64,000 nucleotides of DNA from Stutzerimonas stutzeri (GCF_000952685.1 NZ_JYHV01000011.1:186001-250000); one strand, 5' to 3'; counted from the stretch's first letter, positions 54,118 through 63,980 are shown. Numbers and translations: made by a program. The notes: a model not told the origin generated them from the letters alone.

Positions 54118-54864
54118 TCAGACGGCCGCCTTGAAGTGGCGTGCGTAGCGCGGGCACAGCTCGTCGCGTTTGAGCAGGATGAAAACGTCGGCGACCTGGA
54201 AGTCCGGGTCCCAGCACGGCTCGCCGCAGATTTTCGCCCCGAGTCGCAGATAGGCCTTGAGCAGCGGCGGGGTTTCTGCGATCACATTGTCCGGCAGCTC
54301 CAGCGTGGGCAATGGGTTCTTCGGGTTGGCGTGCAGCAGCTCGGTGCACAGATACCGCTCGCGCAGGCGCTGCATGATCGCTTGAGCCTGGACGCCGCCG
54401 TCGCGCATCGGAATGCTCGCGCAGCCCATCAGGTAGCGATAGCCGCCCTGGTTCAGCGCATCGGCCAGCGCGCTCCAGAGCACGGCGATGGTCGCCCCGT
54501 TGCGGTAGGCCGGATGCACGCAGGTACGACCGATCTCGAGTATCGGTGCGTCCAACTCCGCGAGACCCTGCAGGCTGAATTCCTCTTCGCTGTAGAAGCG
54601 CCCGAGTCCGCGTGCCGTCAGGTTATCGAGCAGGCGTGTGGTAGCGACCAGTTCGCCACTATCGAGATCGCGCACGCCGATGTGGCTGCAGTGCGCGTCG
54701 AAGTCGTCGCAGTCCAATCCAGCTTCGGCGCCTTGCAGCTGCGCGCCGAACTCGCTGCTAAACACCCGGTAGCGCAAGGCTTGGGCTTCGAGCAGCGCGG
54801 CCTGGCCGTGCAGCCGCTCTGCTTGCAGGCGTCGCGTGGTGCGAGGAAAAGCGATGGTGGTCAT
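54118..54864 (-). CDS. olsB: L-ornithine N(alpha)-acyltransferase
   Basis: OlsB transfers a 3-hydroxyacyl chain from ACP to ornithine to give lyso-ornithine lipid. The 248-residue GNAT-like protein shows [17 protein letters not shown] (about 27-43), [24 protein letters not shown] and [11 protein letters not shown], all diagnostic of the family. First gene of the olsB-olsA unit. In Pseudomonas and rhizobia this operon is induced by phosphate limitation through PhoB; a weak Pho-box-like array lies about 120-145 bases upstream. Confidence 0.9.
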   Translation of the reverse strand: MTTIAFPRTTRRLQAERLHGQAALLEAQALRYRVFSSEFGAQLQGAEAGLDCDDFDAHCSHIGVRDLDSGELVATTRLLDNLTARGLGRFYSEEEFSLQGLAELDAPILEIGRTCVHPAYRNGATIAVLWSALADALNQGGYRYLMGCASIPMRDGGVQAQAIMQRLRERYLCTELLHANPKNPLPTLELPDNVIAETPPLLKAYLRLGAKICGEPCWDPDFQVADVFILLKRDELCPRYARHFKAAV

Positions 54865-54981
54865 ACCCTGTCTCCTGGTCAGCCTTGGCGTGGCAATGCA
54901 TTCGGAGCGCTTGGTTGTTATGGTTGGCGTTCCGTCAATCAGTGATGCCGACTCAGGCTAGGCAGAGGCAGTGTCATGACT

Positions 54982-55010
54982 GTTACGGATCGATGATGCT
55001 TGGATGACGG
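54982..55010 (-). promoter_or_regulatory. Weak Pho-box-like array upstream of olsB
   Basis: On the minus strand, three 7-mers with an 11-base period: CCGTCAT (55010-55004), GCATCAT (54999-54993) and CCGTAAC (54988-54982), compared with CTGTCAT (6, 4 and 4 of 7 matches). Position is suitable for olsB control, but the match is modest. Confidence 0.3.
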
Positions 55011-55057
55011 TGATTGCCATTGGCTATCCCTTCGCTGAACCCATGGAGTGAGATTCG

Positions 55058-55960
55058 ATGTCTTGGCATGAGCTGCTCGTCCCGCTGCAACGCCTGCCGC
55101 CGCCTGCTGCGCTGGAGGATTGGTTCGCCGATCTGCGGTCGCGAAGCGCGGAGGATCCTTTCGCGCTGGCAGTGCTGGGTGGCCGACTGGCGGCCACGCC
55201 GGGCCTGGCCTTTCTGGCGGGCTATCAGGCGGCGTTGCGGCGACTTTGGCCGGCCGCGCCAGAGGGGCTCGGTGCGTTGTGCGCCACCGAGAACCGTTCA
55301 TTGCGTCCGGCCGACATGCTGACTCGTCTGGACGGGCTGCTGCTGACGGGTTGCAAGGATTTCGTCACAGCCGGCTCTGCGGCGACCTGGCTATTGGTGC
55401 CTGCGCGCGATGAGGAGCCCGGCGAGCGTCCGCGGCTGAGCCTGTGCGTCGTCGGTTCCGGTGAGCACGGTGTGATCGTCGAGTCGAGGCCGCCGTTACC
55501 CTTACTGGTCGATATTCCGCATGGTCGCTTGCGGCTGGAAGGTGCGGCATGCCACCGGTTGTCCGGTGATGGCTGGGACGACTACGTCAAACCGTTCCGC
55601 ACGCTGGAAGATCTGCATGTACTGGCGGCTCTGGTCAGTTGGCTTTACGGCGTCAGCTTGGAATGTGGCTGGCCGCAACGGTTGCAATTGCAGCTCTTGG
55701 GGCTGTTGGCCGGCGCGGCTGAGGTTTCGCGACTTTCGCCTGCAGCATCCGCAACACACCTGTTACTGGCTTCTCTGAATCTGCAGTTCGCGGTGCTTGC
55801 CGATGAGGTGGACGTCGCGCTGGCGCTAGGCCCGCAGCAGTGGTTGGATCTTTGGCGGCGCGACCGCGGCGTGCTGCAACTGGCGCGTGGTGCGCAGGCC
55901 AAGCGGCTCGCACAGGCTGCGGAGGTGTTTGGGCTGACACCCGAAGGTGACCAGGCGTAG
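55058..55960 (+). CDS. Degenerate acyl-CoA dehydrogenase-like protein
   Basis: A 300-residue protein with partial acyl-CoA dehydrogenase character. TENRSLRPADMLTRLDGLLLTGCKDFVTAGSAATWLLV (about 69-106) matches the FAD-binding middle domain pattern, and YVKPFRTLEDLHVLAAL (about 172-188) recalls the start of the C-terminal helical domain. The usual full-length N-terminal domain and catalytic Glu/Arg motifs are not visible, and the protein is shorter than the family's about 380 residues. Beside olsB, as PA4349 beside olsBA in P. aeruginosa, suggesting a conserved lipid-related but possibly non-enzymatic role. Confidence 0.6.
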   Translation: MSWHELLVPLQRLPPPAALEDWFADLRSRSAEDPFALAVLGGRLAATPGLAFLAGYQAALRRLWPAAPEGLGALCATENRSLRPADMLTRLDGLLLTGCKDFVTAGSAATWLLVPARDEEPGERPRLSLCVVGSGEHGVIVESRPPLPLLVDIPHGRLRLEGAACHRLSGDGWDDYVKPFRTLEDLHVLAALVSWLYGVSLECGWPQRLQLQLLGLLAGAAEVSRLSPAASATHLLLASLNLQFAVLADEVDVALALGPQQWLDLWRRDRGVLQLARGAQAKRLAQAAEVFGLTPEGDQA

Positions 55961-56162
55961 AGCAGGTAATGGCGGCAACTCGGGAACTCCTCGTTACGGT
56001 ACGAACCTATAACAGGCGTGCCGCGACAGCACGGTTCAATCTTCACAGGTTTCAGGGGCGCTCGTGGTTGGCGTCCAGTGTTCACCAGACAAGGATTTCA
56101 ATGTCTTTCAGCTGTATCGCCATCCCTGCTCAGCGCGCGGCGTTATTGTGGAGCGTCCTGTC

Positions 56163-57326
56163 ATGATACTGGCCGGGGACGTTTTCCCCTGGCGAGAGGG
56201 CAATCGTTTCCAGCTGTTGATCGATGGACCGGCTTTCTTCCCGCGCATATTGGCGAGTATCGATGCCGCCGAGCGTCGGGTGGATGTCGAGCTCTATCTC
56301 GTCGAAGACGGGCAATGCGCGGATCGGCTGATCGATAGCCTGGTGACGGCCGCCGAGCGTGGAGTACGGGTGCGCTGTCTGTTCGATGGTTTCGGTTGCC
56401 TCAAGCTGGGGCAGAAGACCCGACAGCGGCTGACTGACGCCGGAGTCGATCTGCGTCAGTACAACCCGCTGAAACTTCATTTGAAGTTTCGCAACCTGCA
56501 TCGAGATCATCGCAAGCTGATTCTGATCGATGACGAGCACTGTTTCGTTGGTGGCACCGGAGCCACTGACGAGTTCTGGAACCCCTCAAATCCCGAAGAG
56601 CACTGGCACGAAGCAATGGTCGAGATTTCCGGTCCGTTACTGGAGGACTGGCGGCGGCTGTTCGACGTGCAGTGGGCGTTGTGTCTGAAAAGGCGGATAT
56701 GGCAGCTGCCATTGCCGCAACGAATGCCCAAAGTTCCGGCCAACCCGCCATCGGACGACGGCATGGGGCGAGTCGCCTATTCGGCGGCGCGACAGCATCG
56801 CGACATCCTCCACAGCCTGCTGCGCAACATGCGGCACGCGGAGCGTCGGATCTGGCTGGCGACACCTTATTTCCTGCCCACCGGCCGTGTTCGTCGTGAG
56901 TTGATGCGCGCCGCGAGACGCGGGGTCGACGTACAACTGTTGCTCACCAGCCGCAACACCGACCATCCCTCGGTTCGCTACGCGGGGCAGCGCTATTACC
57001 CACGATTGCTACGTGCCGGCGTGCGGATCCACGAATATCAGCCACACTTCCTTCATCTGAAAATGGTGCTGGTCGACGATTGGGTCAGTGTCGGCTCCTG
57101 CAACTTCGATCACTGGAATCTGCGCTGGAACCTGGAAGCCAATCTGGAAGCGGTCGACACTCAGTTCAGCGCTTCAGTGGAGAAGAGCTTCGAGCACGAT
57201 TTCGCCCGCAGCCTGGAAATCGATATGCAGCAATGGCATTCGCGTCCGCTGAGCCAGCGCCTCTATCAGCGCATGTGGGGTCTGCTCGATAGGCTCATGA
57301 TCAATATATTCAATCGAAGTGGCTGA
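56163..57326 (+). CDS. Phospholipase D-family cardiolipin synthase (ClsB-like)
   Basis: A 387-residue enzyme with two HKD motifs: HRDHRKLILIDDEHCFVGGTG (about 118-138) and HLKMVLVDDWVSVGSCNFDHWN (about 298-319), both H-x-K-x4-D complete. No long N-terminal membrane helices, which fits ClsB-type synthases. It makes cardiolipin or a related phosphodiester from phosphatidylglycerol or phosphatidylethanolamine. ATG 56163 follows TGGAGCGTCCTGTC; the frame opens earlier. PA4339 in P. aeruginosa has a similar position. Confidence 0.88.
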   Translation: MILAGDVFPWREGNRFQLLIDGPAFFPRILASIDAAERRVDVELYLVEDGQCADRLIDSLVTAAERGVRVRCLFDGFGCLKLGQKTRQRLTDAGVDLRQYNPLKLHLKFRNLHRDHRKLILIDDEHCFVGGTGATDEFWNPSNPEEHWHEAMVEISGPLLEDWRRLFDVQWALCLKRRIWQLPLPQRMPKVPANPPSDDGMGRVAYSAARQHRDILHSLLRNMRHAERRIWLATPYFLPTGRVRRELMRAARRGVDVQLLLTSRNTDHPSVRYAGQRYYPRLLRAGVRIHEYQPHFLHLKMVLVDDWVSVGSCNFDHWNLRWNLEANLEAVDTQFSASVEKSFEHDFARSLEIDMQQWHSRPLSQRLYQRMWGLLDRLMINIFNRSG

Positions 57327-57374
57327 CGGCGTGGCCGAACCGCCGCAATGTTCTATGACTGGGAGAGTGTTTCG

Positions 57375-57956
57375 ATGGCTGCGAAAAAAATTCTGATGCT
57401 GGTTGGCGATTACGTCGAAGACTACGAAACCATGGTGCCGTTCCAGGCGCTGCAGATGGTCGGTCATACGGTGCACGCCGTCTGCCCGGACAAAAAGGCC
57501 GGTGACACGGTGCGTACGGCGATTCACGACTTCGAAGGCGATCAGACCTACAGCGAAAAGCCTGGCCATAATTTCGCGCTGAACTTCGATTTCGACGCGG
57601 TGCGCGCCGAAGACTACGATGCGCTGGTGGTGCCGGGCGGGCGTTCGCCGGAGTATTTGCGGCTCAACGATCAGGTGCTAAGCCTGGTCAGGGCGTTCAG
57701 CGAGGCGCAAAAGCCAATCGCTGCGGTGTGCCATGGCCCGCAGCTGTTGGCGGCTGCCGGGATCCTCGAAGGCCGTGCCTGCAGCGCCTATCCAGCCTGC
57801 GCACCGGAAGTGAAGCTGGCTGGGGGCGAGTTCGTCGATATTGGTGTCGACAAGGCGCATACCGACGGCAACCTGGTTACCGCACCGGCATGGCCGGCGC
57901 ATCCCGAGTGGCTAGCCGCCTTCCTCGAGGTGCTCGGCACACGCATCAGCCTGTAA
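57375..57956 (+). CDS. DJ-1/PfpI family protein
   Basis: A 193-residue DJ-1/PfpI-superfamily protein. The nucleophile elbow [13 protein letters not shown] contains the reactive Cys, with the acidic partner in GDYVEDYE near residue 15 and [11 protein letters not shown] (about 86-96). This family includes glyoxalase III, chaperones and stress proteases; which is unresolved. ATG 57375 follows GGGAGAGTG; the frame opens nine codons earlier. It follows the PLD gene by 48 bases and precedes a terminator. Confidence 0.88.
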   Translation: MAAKKILMLVGDYVEDYETMVPFQALQMVGHTVHAVCPDKKAGDTVRTAIHDFEGDQTYSEKPGHNFALNFDFDAVRAEDYDALVVPGGRSPEYLRLNDQVLSLVRAFSEAQKPIAAVCHGPQLLAAAGILEGRACSAYPACAPEVKLAGGEFVDIGVDKAHTDGNLVTAPAWPAHPEWLAAFLEVLGTRISL

Positions 57957-57975
57957 TATGGCGTGCTGTTTACAA

Positions 57976-57998
57976 GGTCCGCCTCGGCGGGCCTTTTT
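57976..57998 (+). terminator. Rho-independent terminator after the PfpI gene
   Basis: 8-bp stem GGTCCGCC / GGCGGGCC (one G-T pair) followed by a TTTTT tail, 20 bases after the stop. Confidence 0.85.
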
Positions 57999-58030
57999 CG
58001 TTGAAGCGTTCTTTCAGGCTCGATAACACC

Positions 58031-58252
58031 ATGACCCAGGCAAAAGATCCTCTCCACGGCGTAACGCTGGAATCCATTCTGGTGGAGCTTCAGGCACATT
58101 TCGGGTGGGAGGGGCTGGCCGAGCGGGTCGACATTCGCTGCTTCAAAAGCGACCCCAGCATCAAATCGAGCCTGACCTTCTTGCGCAAGATGCCCTGGGC
58201 CAGGGCGAAGGTCGAGGCGTTGTTCGTTCAGCTACGTCGATCTACCGCCTGA
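58031..58252 (+). CDS. VF530-family (DUF2132) DNA-binding protein
   Basis: A 73-residue basic protein starting [20 protein letters not shown]. The family signature is intact: [17 protein letters not shown], then [30 protein letters not shown]530 of Aliivibrio has a four-helix fold suggested to bind DNA; function otherwise unknown. ATG 58031 follows the terminator by 33 bases, so it probably has its own promoter. It precedes the Aer-like gene. Confidence 0.88.
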   Translation: MTQAKDPLHGVTLESILVELQAHFGWEGLAERVDIRCFKSDPSIKSSLTFLRKMPWARAKVEALFVQLRRSTA

Positions 58253-58412
58253 TTTTTCGTAATGCAGAGACCTGTAATTCGTCCGATACCGTTTTATTAA
58301 TCGAAGTCCGGCTCAAGTTAGCCTCCATCCGACCGATTCCTTGTAACAGTTTGATTCGTCATGACTGACGAGTCTGTTTTGTTATCGAATCGCCATCATG
58401 GAGATTGGGACG

Positions 58413-59978
58413 ATGAGAAATAACGGGCCGGTAAGCAACACCGAGCGGAGTTTTCCGGCGCATCAGCGACTAATCTCGGCAACCGATACACAGGGCAAGA
58501 TTCTTTACTGCAACGATGAATTCGTTGCAGTAAGTGGCTATTCCAGGGCCGAGCTGATCGGGAGTGACCATAATCTGGTTCGCCACCCAGACATGCCGCC
58601 CGCTGTGTTCGCCGCCATGTGGGGCTATCTGAAGGCAGGCAAGAGCTGGATGGGGGTGGTCAAGAACCGCTGCAAGAATGGCGATTTCTACTGGGTCAGC
58701 GCCTATGTCACGCCGATCCTCGACGATGGCAAGCTGACCGGTTTCGAGTCGGTTCGGGTCAAACCTACCGCCGAGCAGGTCGCGCAAGCCACTGGGCTAT
58801 ACGAGCGTCTGCGTAACGGCCAACCGGCGATTTCCTTCGGGCGTCGACTTCAGGGCTGGGCCCGTACCTTGGCGATGCCAATGTGCGCGGCATCGCTTGC
58901 AGCGGCAGGAATCTTCTGGCTACCGCCGGCAGTTGAAGTGGTAACCGTGCTGGGTTTGTTCTTCGCGCTTGGGCTCAGTTCCCATTTCGTCGCAGAGCGG
59001 AAGCTGCATTCGATACTCCAAAGCGTTCCGCAGGCATTCACCGATCCGGTCGTTGCGCTCACCTACACACAGCAACACGGCAATGCCGCCCGCCTCGAGA
59101 TGGCGCTGATCAGCGAGGATGCTCGCCTGCGCACCGCACTGACGCGGCTGTCCGATTTGGCTGGGCAGGTCGAACGTGCCTCTGCGGAAACGTCCATGCT
59201 GGCCAGCCAGACCGAGAACGACCTTCGTCAGCAGCGTAGTGAAACGGACATGACTGCCACTGCAGTCACCGAGATGACCGCGTCGATCACCGAAGTGGCC
59301 GGCCATGTGCAGCAGACAGCCGAGGAGGCCATTACCGCGAATGCGCTCGCGAACGACGGTGATCGAGTCGCTGCCCAGTCGCGCCAGGCGATCGAATCGC
59401 TGGCCGGCACCGTTACCAACATCGGCAGCGCGGTGAATGAGCTGGCAGGGGAAACCCAGCAGATCATGTCGGCTGCGGGGATGATCCAGAGCATTGCCGA
59501 GCAGACCAACTTGCTGGCGCTGAACGCTGCGATCGAGGCTGCCCGCGCCGGTGAGCAGGGCAGGGGCTTTGCTGTCGTCGCAGACGAGGTGCGGGCGCTG
59601 GCGAGCAAGACCCGTGACTCGACGCAGCAGATCCAGGCCATCATTCAGTCGCTGACCAGCAAGGCTGACGGGGCGGTCGCCATCGCCCAGGTCGGCGACC
59701 GGGAGGCGGCTCAGGGGCTGGCGCAGGTGGTCAAGGCGCAACAGGCACTGCAAGGAATTCGCGAGGCGGTCAGTCGCATTACCGGCATGAGTCAGCAAAT
59801 GGCCACCGCCGCCGATGAACAGGCACACGTGGCCGAAGACATCGCGCGGCAGGTCACCAGCATCGCTGTCAGCACCGACGGCAACGTGACCAAGGCTGAC
59901 CAGACCATGCAGCGCGGTCGCGAGCTGGAAGACGCTGCTCGAGGGCTGCGCGCCCTGGTCGAGCGGTTCAATCGCTGA
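58413..59978 (+). CDS. Aer-like PAS-containing chemoreceptor
   Basis: A 521-residue methyl-accepting chemotaxis protein. N-terminal PAS (residues about 5-125; [37 protein letters not shown]) probably binds FAD as in Aer, then two hydrophobic segments (about 155-195), a HAMP-like linker, and the signalling domain whose tip reads [41 protein letters not shown]. No periplasmic domain, consistent with energy or oxygen sensing. ATG 58413 begins MRNNGPVSN, the usual start of pseudomonad Aer proteins. A bidirectional terminator follows. Confidence 0.9.
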   Translation: MRNNGPVSNTERSFPAHQRLISATDTQGKILYCNDEFVAVSGYSRAELIGSDHNLVRHPDMPPAVFAAMWGYLKAGKSWMGVVKNRCKNGDFYWVSAYVTPILDDGKLTGFESVRVKPTAEQVAQATGLYERLRNGQPAISFGRRLQGWARTLAMPMCAASLAAAGIFWLPPAVEVVTVLGLFFALGLSSHFVAERKLHSILQSVPQAFTDPVVALTYTQQHGNAARLEMALISEDARLRTALTRLSDLAGQVERASAETSMLASQTENDLRQQRSETDMTATAVTEMTASITEVAGHVQQTAEEAITANALANDGDRVAAQSRQAIESLAGTVTNIGSAVNELAGETQQIMSAAGMIQSIAEQTNLLALNAAIEAARAGEQGRGFAVVADEVRALASKTRDSTQQIQAIIQSLTSKADGAVAIAQVGDREAAQGLAQVVKAQQALQGIREAVSRITGMSQQMATAADEQAHVAEDIARQVTSIAVSTDGNVTKADQTMQRGRELEDAARGLRALVERFNR

Positions 59979-59994
59979 TCCGGCACGCAGAAAC

Positions 59995-60025
59995 AAAAAA
60001 GCCCGGCACTGAGCCGGGCTTTTTT
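59995..60025. terminator. Bidirectional terminator between aer-like and fumarase genes
   Basis: Stem GCCCGGC / GCCGGGC with an A-run on the left and a T-run on the right; serves both convergent genes. Confidence 0.9.
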
Positions 60026-60036
60026 GTGGGTGTTGC

Positions 60037-61560
60037 TTACTGCACTTCGACGGCCAGGCTGTCCGAAATCTTCTTCTGCCAGATCGCCGGCCCGGTGATA
60101 TGGACCGACTCGCCGTTGGTATCGACGGCGACGGTGACCGGCATGTCCTTCACTTCGAACTCGTAGATGGCTTCCATGCCCAGTTCGGCGAAGGCCAGCA
60201 CCTTGGACTTCTTGATCGCCTGGGCGACCAGATAAGCCGCGCCACCGACGGCCATCAGGTAGACGGCCTTGTTGTCCTTGATCGCGTCGATGGCGATCGG
60301 GCCGCGCTCGGACTTGCCGATCATGCCCAGTAGGCCAGTACTTTCGAGGATCTGACGGGTGAACTTGTCCATCCGCGTCGCGGTGGTCGGGCCAGCCGGG
60401 CCCACCACTTCGTCACCGACCGGATCCACCGGGCCGACGTAGTAGATGAAGCGGCCTTTGAGGTCCACCGGCAGCTCTTCACCCTTGTTCAGCATGTCGA
60501 CCATGCGCTTGTGCGCGGCGTCGCGGCCGGTGAGCATCTTGCCGTTGAGCAGCACGGTTTCGCCCGGCTTCCAGCTCTGCACTTCTTCCGGGGTGATGGT
60601 GTCGAGGTTGACGCGGCGGGCGCTCGGGCCGGCTTCCCAGACGATCTCGGGGTAGGCATCCAGCGGCGGCGGGGTCAGCTCGGCCGGGCCGGAACCATCG
60701 AGCACGAAGTGTGCGTGGCGAGTGGCGGCGCAGTTGGGGATCATGCACACCGGCAGCGAGGCGGCGTGGGTCGGGTAGTCCATGATCTTCACGTCGAGCA
60801 CGGTGGTCAGGCCGCCCAGGCCCTGGGCGCCGATGCCCAGCTGATTGACCTTCTCGAACAGCTCCAGACGCAGCTCTTCAATGCGGTTCTGCGGGCCACG
60901 AGCCTTTAGCTCATGGATGTCGATGGACTCCATCAACACTTCCTTGGCCATCACCGCGGCTTTCTCGGCGGTGCCGCCGATGCCGATGCCGAGCATGCCG
61001 GGCGGGCACCAGCCTGCGCCCATGGTTGGAACGGTTTTCAGGACCCAGTCGACGATCGAATCGGACGGGTTGAGCATGGCCATCTTCGACTTGTTCTCTG
61101 AGCCGCCGCCCTTGGCCGCGACGTCCACTTCCACCTTGTCACCCGGGACGATGGAGTAGTGGATAACGGCGGGTGTGTTGTCTTTGGTGTTCTTGCGGGA
61201 ACCAGCCGGGTCGGCGAGGATCGAAGCACGCAGGACGTTTTCCGGCAGGTTGTAGGCGCGGCGAACGCCTTCGTTGATCATGTCGTCCAGACTCATGGTG
61301 GCGCCATCCCAGCGTACGTCCATGCCCACGCGCACGAACACGGTGACGATGCCGGTATCCTGACAGATCGGCCGGTGGCCGGTTGCGCACATCCGCGAAT
61401 TGATCAGAATCTGCGCCATGGAGTCGCGCGCTGCCGGCGACTCCTCCCGCAAGTAGGCCTCGTGCATCGCCTGGATGAAATCGACGGGGTGGTAATAGGA
61501 AATGAACTGCAAAGCGTCGGCAACGCTTTGTATCAGGTCGTCTTGCTTGATCACGGTCAT
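60037..61560 (-). CDS. fumA: Class I (4Fe-4S) fumarate hydratase
   Basis: Fumarase converts fumarate and water to malate in the TCA cycle; the class I type uses an oxygen-sensitive 4Fe-4S cluster. The 507-residue protein has alpha and beta halves fused. Candidate cluster cysteines lie in GHRPICQDTGIV (about residue 66), PVCMIPNCAATRHAH and the C-terminal half; GGLTTVLDVKIMDYPTHAAS is a family stretch. ATG 61560 begins MTVIKQDDLIQ. Single gene, with terminator shared with the chemoreceptor gene. Matches P. aeruginosa PA4333. Confidence 0.94.
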   Translation of the reverse strand: MTVIKQDDLIQSVADALQFISYYHPVDFIQAMHEAYLREESPAARDSMAQILINSRMCATGHRPICQDTGIVTVFVRVGMDVRWDGATMSLDDMINEGVRRAYNLPENVLRASILADPAGSRKNTKDNTPAVIHYSIVPGDKVEVDVAAKGGGSENKSKMAMLNPSDSIVDWVLKTVPTMGAGWCPPGMLGIGIGGTAEKAAVMAKEVLMESIDIHELKARGPQNRIEELRLELFEKVNQLGIGAQGLGGLTTVLDVKIMDYPTHAASLPVCMIPNCAATRHAHFVLDGSGPAELTPPPLDAYPEIVWEAGPSARRVNLDTITPEEVQSWKPGETVLLNGKMLTGRDAAHKRMVDMLNKGEELPVDLKGRFIYYVGPVDPVGDEVVGPAGPTTATRMDKFTRQILESTGLLGMIGKSERGPIAIDAIKDNKAVYLMAVGGAAYLVAQAIKKSKVLAFAELGMEAIYEFEVKDMPVTVAVDTNGESVHITGPAIWQKKISDSLAVEVQ

Positions 61561-61915
61561 GCAGCGCGTCCTCTTGGCGGGGCGGAGACAAGGCGCGCGG
61601 GGAATTTGGCCAACGCGCTCAGGTTAAAAAATGCGCGGCAGTATAACTCGCTGCGCCGCAGGGTACACAGACGAGCTAAAGGTGAAGGGATGCACATCGA
61701 AGCGGGTGTCGGTGAGGCTGTGGGTCAACTGCACACTGACAATAATGCGCCTGTGGTGCTCGGGCAGAAAGCAGTTGGAATGATCGAGCAGAAGGTGGCA
61801 GAACTGCCGCACATCGGACGATCGGTAGCTCGTCCTGTCAGAAGAACCGGGGCTTGTAGGCTTTTGCAAGTGGCCAGCGTAAAGTATGTCTAATTGCCAT
61901 TATGGGAAGGATTCC
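61561..61915. other. Divergent intergenic region
   Basis: 355 bases between fumA (minus) and the GGDEF gene (plus). Weak open frames on both strands (for example 61624-61869 minus, 81 codons) have no ribosome-binding site and no recognised family. I see no hairpin or repeat of note; promoters for both genes should lie here. Confidence 0.5.
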
Positions 61916-63046
61916 ATGCGCGTGACTCGTGACGAAAGCGAACAGCAGGCGCTGCAGCAGCTGGTCATCAAGCGCTTCGGTATGGCAGCAGGCACCTACG
62001 GCCTCGCCTTGCTGCTGACATGGATTACCGTCGCCGGGGGCTTCTATCAAGCGCCGTTAGACACTGCTATTGCGGGCTCTGTGATGATCCTGGTCAGCCA
62101 GTTGGGGTTCTTCTGGGTGTTTTCCCGAGGCTACAACCTGCGCTTTCGCGACCCCAGTCTGACCGAGCCGCAGGTGTTGGTTGCGCTGGTGTGGCTGACC
62201 TTCTTCCTGTTCAATCTCGGCGATAGTCGCGGCTCTTTGCTGGTGCTCTATGTGCTGGTGCTGATGTTCGCCGTGTTTCTGCCGCCGAAAGTATTCATCC
62301 GCTACGCCGTACTGGCGCTCGTCAGTTTCGTCGGCATGTCGCTGTACGATGCATATCTCGATCGTCTCGGCGACTCGCAGGTAGCGCTGCTGGAGGCTGG
62401 CGTATTGCTGGTAACGCTCATCTGGATGTGCCTGTTCGTCGGTTACGTCTACAAGCTGCGTCAGCGCATGCGTCAGCGCCGTTTCGCCTTGCAGGCGCAC
62501 CAGGAAACGCTGCGCGGCATGATGCGGCAACTGGAGGATCTGGCCTCCACGGACGAGCTCACCGGGTTGTACAACCGCCGTCATTTCATTCGGCGGGCCG
62601 AGGCGGAGCTGAGTCGATTACGGGCGGGCCATCAGTCCGGCCTCGCATTGATCGACCTCGATCATTTCAAGCGGGTAAACGATCTGCACGGGCACGCCAC
62701 GGGCGATCGTGTGCTGCAGATGTTCGCCTCGGTAGCGCGTTCGTGCTTGCGCGACGGCGATATCCTGGCCCGCTACGGTGGCGAGGAGTTCGTCCTGCTG
62801 TTGCCGCACACCGATGCCGAGCAGTTCAGCGCTTGTTGTGAGCGCCTGCGCGAGGCGTTTGCCAATGCCCAGCCGCTGGACGTGGAGTTACAGGCGGGGC
62901 ATCTCAGTCTGTCGGTCGGGCTGACGCTGCTCAATGCTGGCGACGATCTGGACGAGTCATTGCAGCGCGCCGACATGGCGCTCTATCGGGCCAAGGCCAA
63001 CGGGCGTAATCGCTGCGAGGCAAGCTGGGCGGCCGTCGATGCCTGA
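61916..63046 (+). CDS. Membrane diguanylate cyclase (GGDEF), SadC-like
   Basis: A 376-residue cyclase making c-di-GMP. Residues about 20-190 hold six hydrophobic helices; the GGDEF domain (about 215-370) has the variant motif GGEEF in RYGGEEFVLLL, which is active in most cyclases. An inhibitory-site RxxD is not obvious. The position, next to fumA and a ferredoxin reductase, matches PA4332 (SadC), but the membrane region is shorter than SadC, so the name is only suggestive. ATG 61916 has GGGAAGG upstream. Its last bases overlap the next gene. Confidence 0.88.
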   Translation: MRVTRDESEQQALQQLVIKRFGMAAGTYGLALLLTWITVAGGFYQAPLDTAIAGSVMILVSQLGFFWVFSRGYNLRFRDPSLTEPQVLVALVWLTFFLFNLGDSRGSLLVLYVLVLMFAVFLPPKVFIRYAVLALVSFVGMSLYDAYLDRLGDSQVALLEAGVLLVTLIWMCLFVGYVYKLRQRMRQRRFALQAHQETLRGMMRQLEDLASTDELTGLYNRRHFIRRAEAELSRLRAGHQSGLALIDLDHFKRVNDLHGHATGDRVLQMFASVARSCLRDGDILARYGGEEFVLLLPHTDAEQFSACCERLREAFANAQPLDVELQAGHLSLSVGLTLLNAGDDLDESLQRADMALYRAKANGRNRCEASWAAVDA

Positions 63047-63980
63047 AATTACCCATGGGGCGCGGTCCTGGACGGTGAGCGAGGGGAAGAACCTGCTCGA
63101 TGCGCTCAATGATGCTGGCCTGAACGTGCCCTACAGCTGTCGTGCGGGCAGTTGCCACGCCTGTCTGGTGCGCTGCCTGCGGGGTGAGCCAAAGGATGCC
63201 CAGCCGGACGCGCTCGATGTCGGTCGGCGTTTACAGGGGTGGAGACTCGCCTGCCAATGCGCCGTCACCGAAGATCTCAGTGTCGCCGTGTACGACCCGG
63301 TGCGCGAGGGGCTGGCGGCACGAGTGGAAGGGCTCGATTGGCTCGATGGACAGGTCCTGCGCCTGCGGCTGCAGGCCGAGCGTCCGCTGCGTTACCGCGC
63401 CGGCCAGCACGTGCTGCTGTGGACTGACCGTGGCGTTGCCAGGCCTTATTCATTGGCGAGCGTGCCCGGGGAGGATCCCTGGCTTGAGTTTCACCTCGAT
63501 TGCCACAATCCGGGTGCCTTCTGCGATTCGGCGCGCGCCCTGAAGATGGGAGACAGCCTGCGCCTTGGTCAGCTGCACGCCGGCGCGCTGCGCTACGAGC
63601 CCGAATGGCAGACGCGTCCCCTGTTGATGCTGGCGGCCGGTACCGGGCTCGCACCTCTTTGGGCCCTGTTGCGCGAGGCGCTGCGTCAGGATCATCTAGG
63701 GCCGATACGGCTGCTGCATTTCTGTCGAGGTGCGTCCTACCTGCGAGCGTCGTTGGAGCGTCTCGCACAGGGGCATGACAACCTGAGTATCGAGTGGGTC
63801 GATTCCGAACAGACGCATGACAGTCTGCAATCCGTACGCGCTACGTCGCGCCAGGAAATCGCACTGCTCTGCGGGGGAAGCGGATTCGTCGAGGACTGCG
63901 CCAAGCGCCTGTTTCTCGCGGGACTGCCGCGGGGGCAGGTGCTGAGCGACGCTTTTCTGGTGCGCCACGTCGAGCCTTGA
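63039..63980 (+). CDS. 2Fe-2S ferredoxin / FAD-NAD(P)H oxidoreductase
   Basis: A 313-residue fused electron-transfer protein. N-terminal plant-type 2Fe-2S domain: C34-x4-C39-x2-C42 (YSCRAGSCHAC) and C72 in RLACQC; then an FAD-binding domain with RPYSLAS (about 146-152) and an NAD(P) domain with LMLAAGTGLAPLWALLREAL and CGGSGFVEDC. Resembles CDP-6-deoxyglucoseen reductase and phenol hydroxylase reductases. ATG 63039 overlaps the GGDEF stop by eight bases, implying coupled translation. The redox partner is unknown. Corresponds to PA4331 in position. Confidence 0.88.
   Translation: MPEITHGARSWTVSEGKNLLDALNDAGLNVPYSCRAGSCHACLVRCLRGEPKDAQPDALDVGRRLQGWRLACQCAVTEDLSVAVYDPVREGLAARVEGLDWLDGQVLRLRLQAERPLRYRAGQHVLLWTDRGVARPYSLASVPGEDPWLEFHLDCHNPGAFCDSARALKMGDSLRLGQLHAGALRYEPEWQTRPLLMLAAGTGLAPLWALLREALRQDHLGPIRLLHFCRGASYLRASLERLAQGHDNLSIEWVDSEQTHDSLQSVRATSRQEIALLCGGSGFVEDCAKRLFLAGLPRGQVLSDAFLVRHVEP

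Noticed and set aside
53989..54945. Plus-strand open frame opposite olsB
   Set aside because: Lies over the OlsB-coding strand and reads as low-complexity sequence.
61624..61869. 81-codon minus-strand frame between fumA and the GGDEF gene
   Set aside because: No ribosome-binding site, no hydrophobic or domain pattern, and it covers the expected promoter region of fumA.
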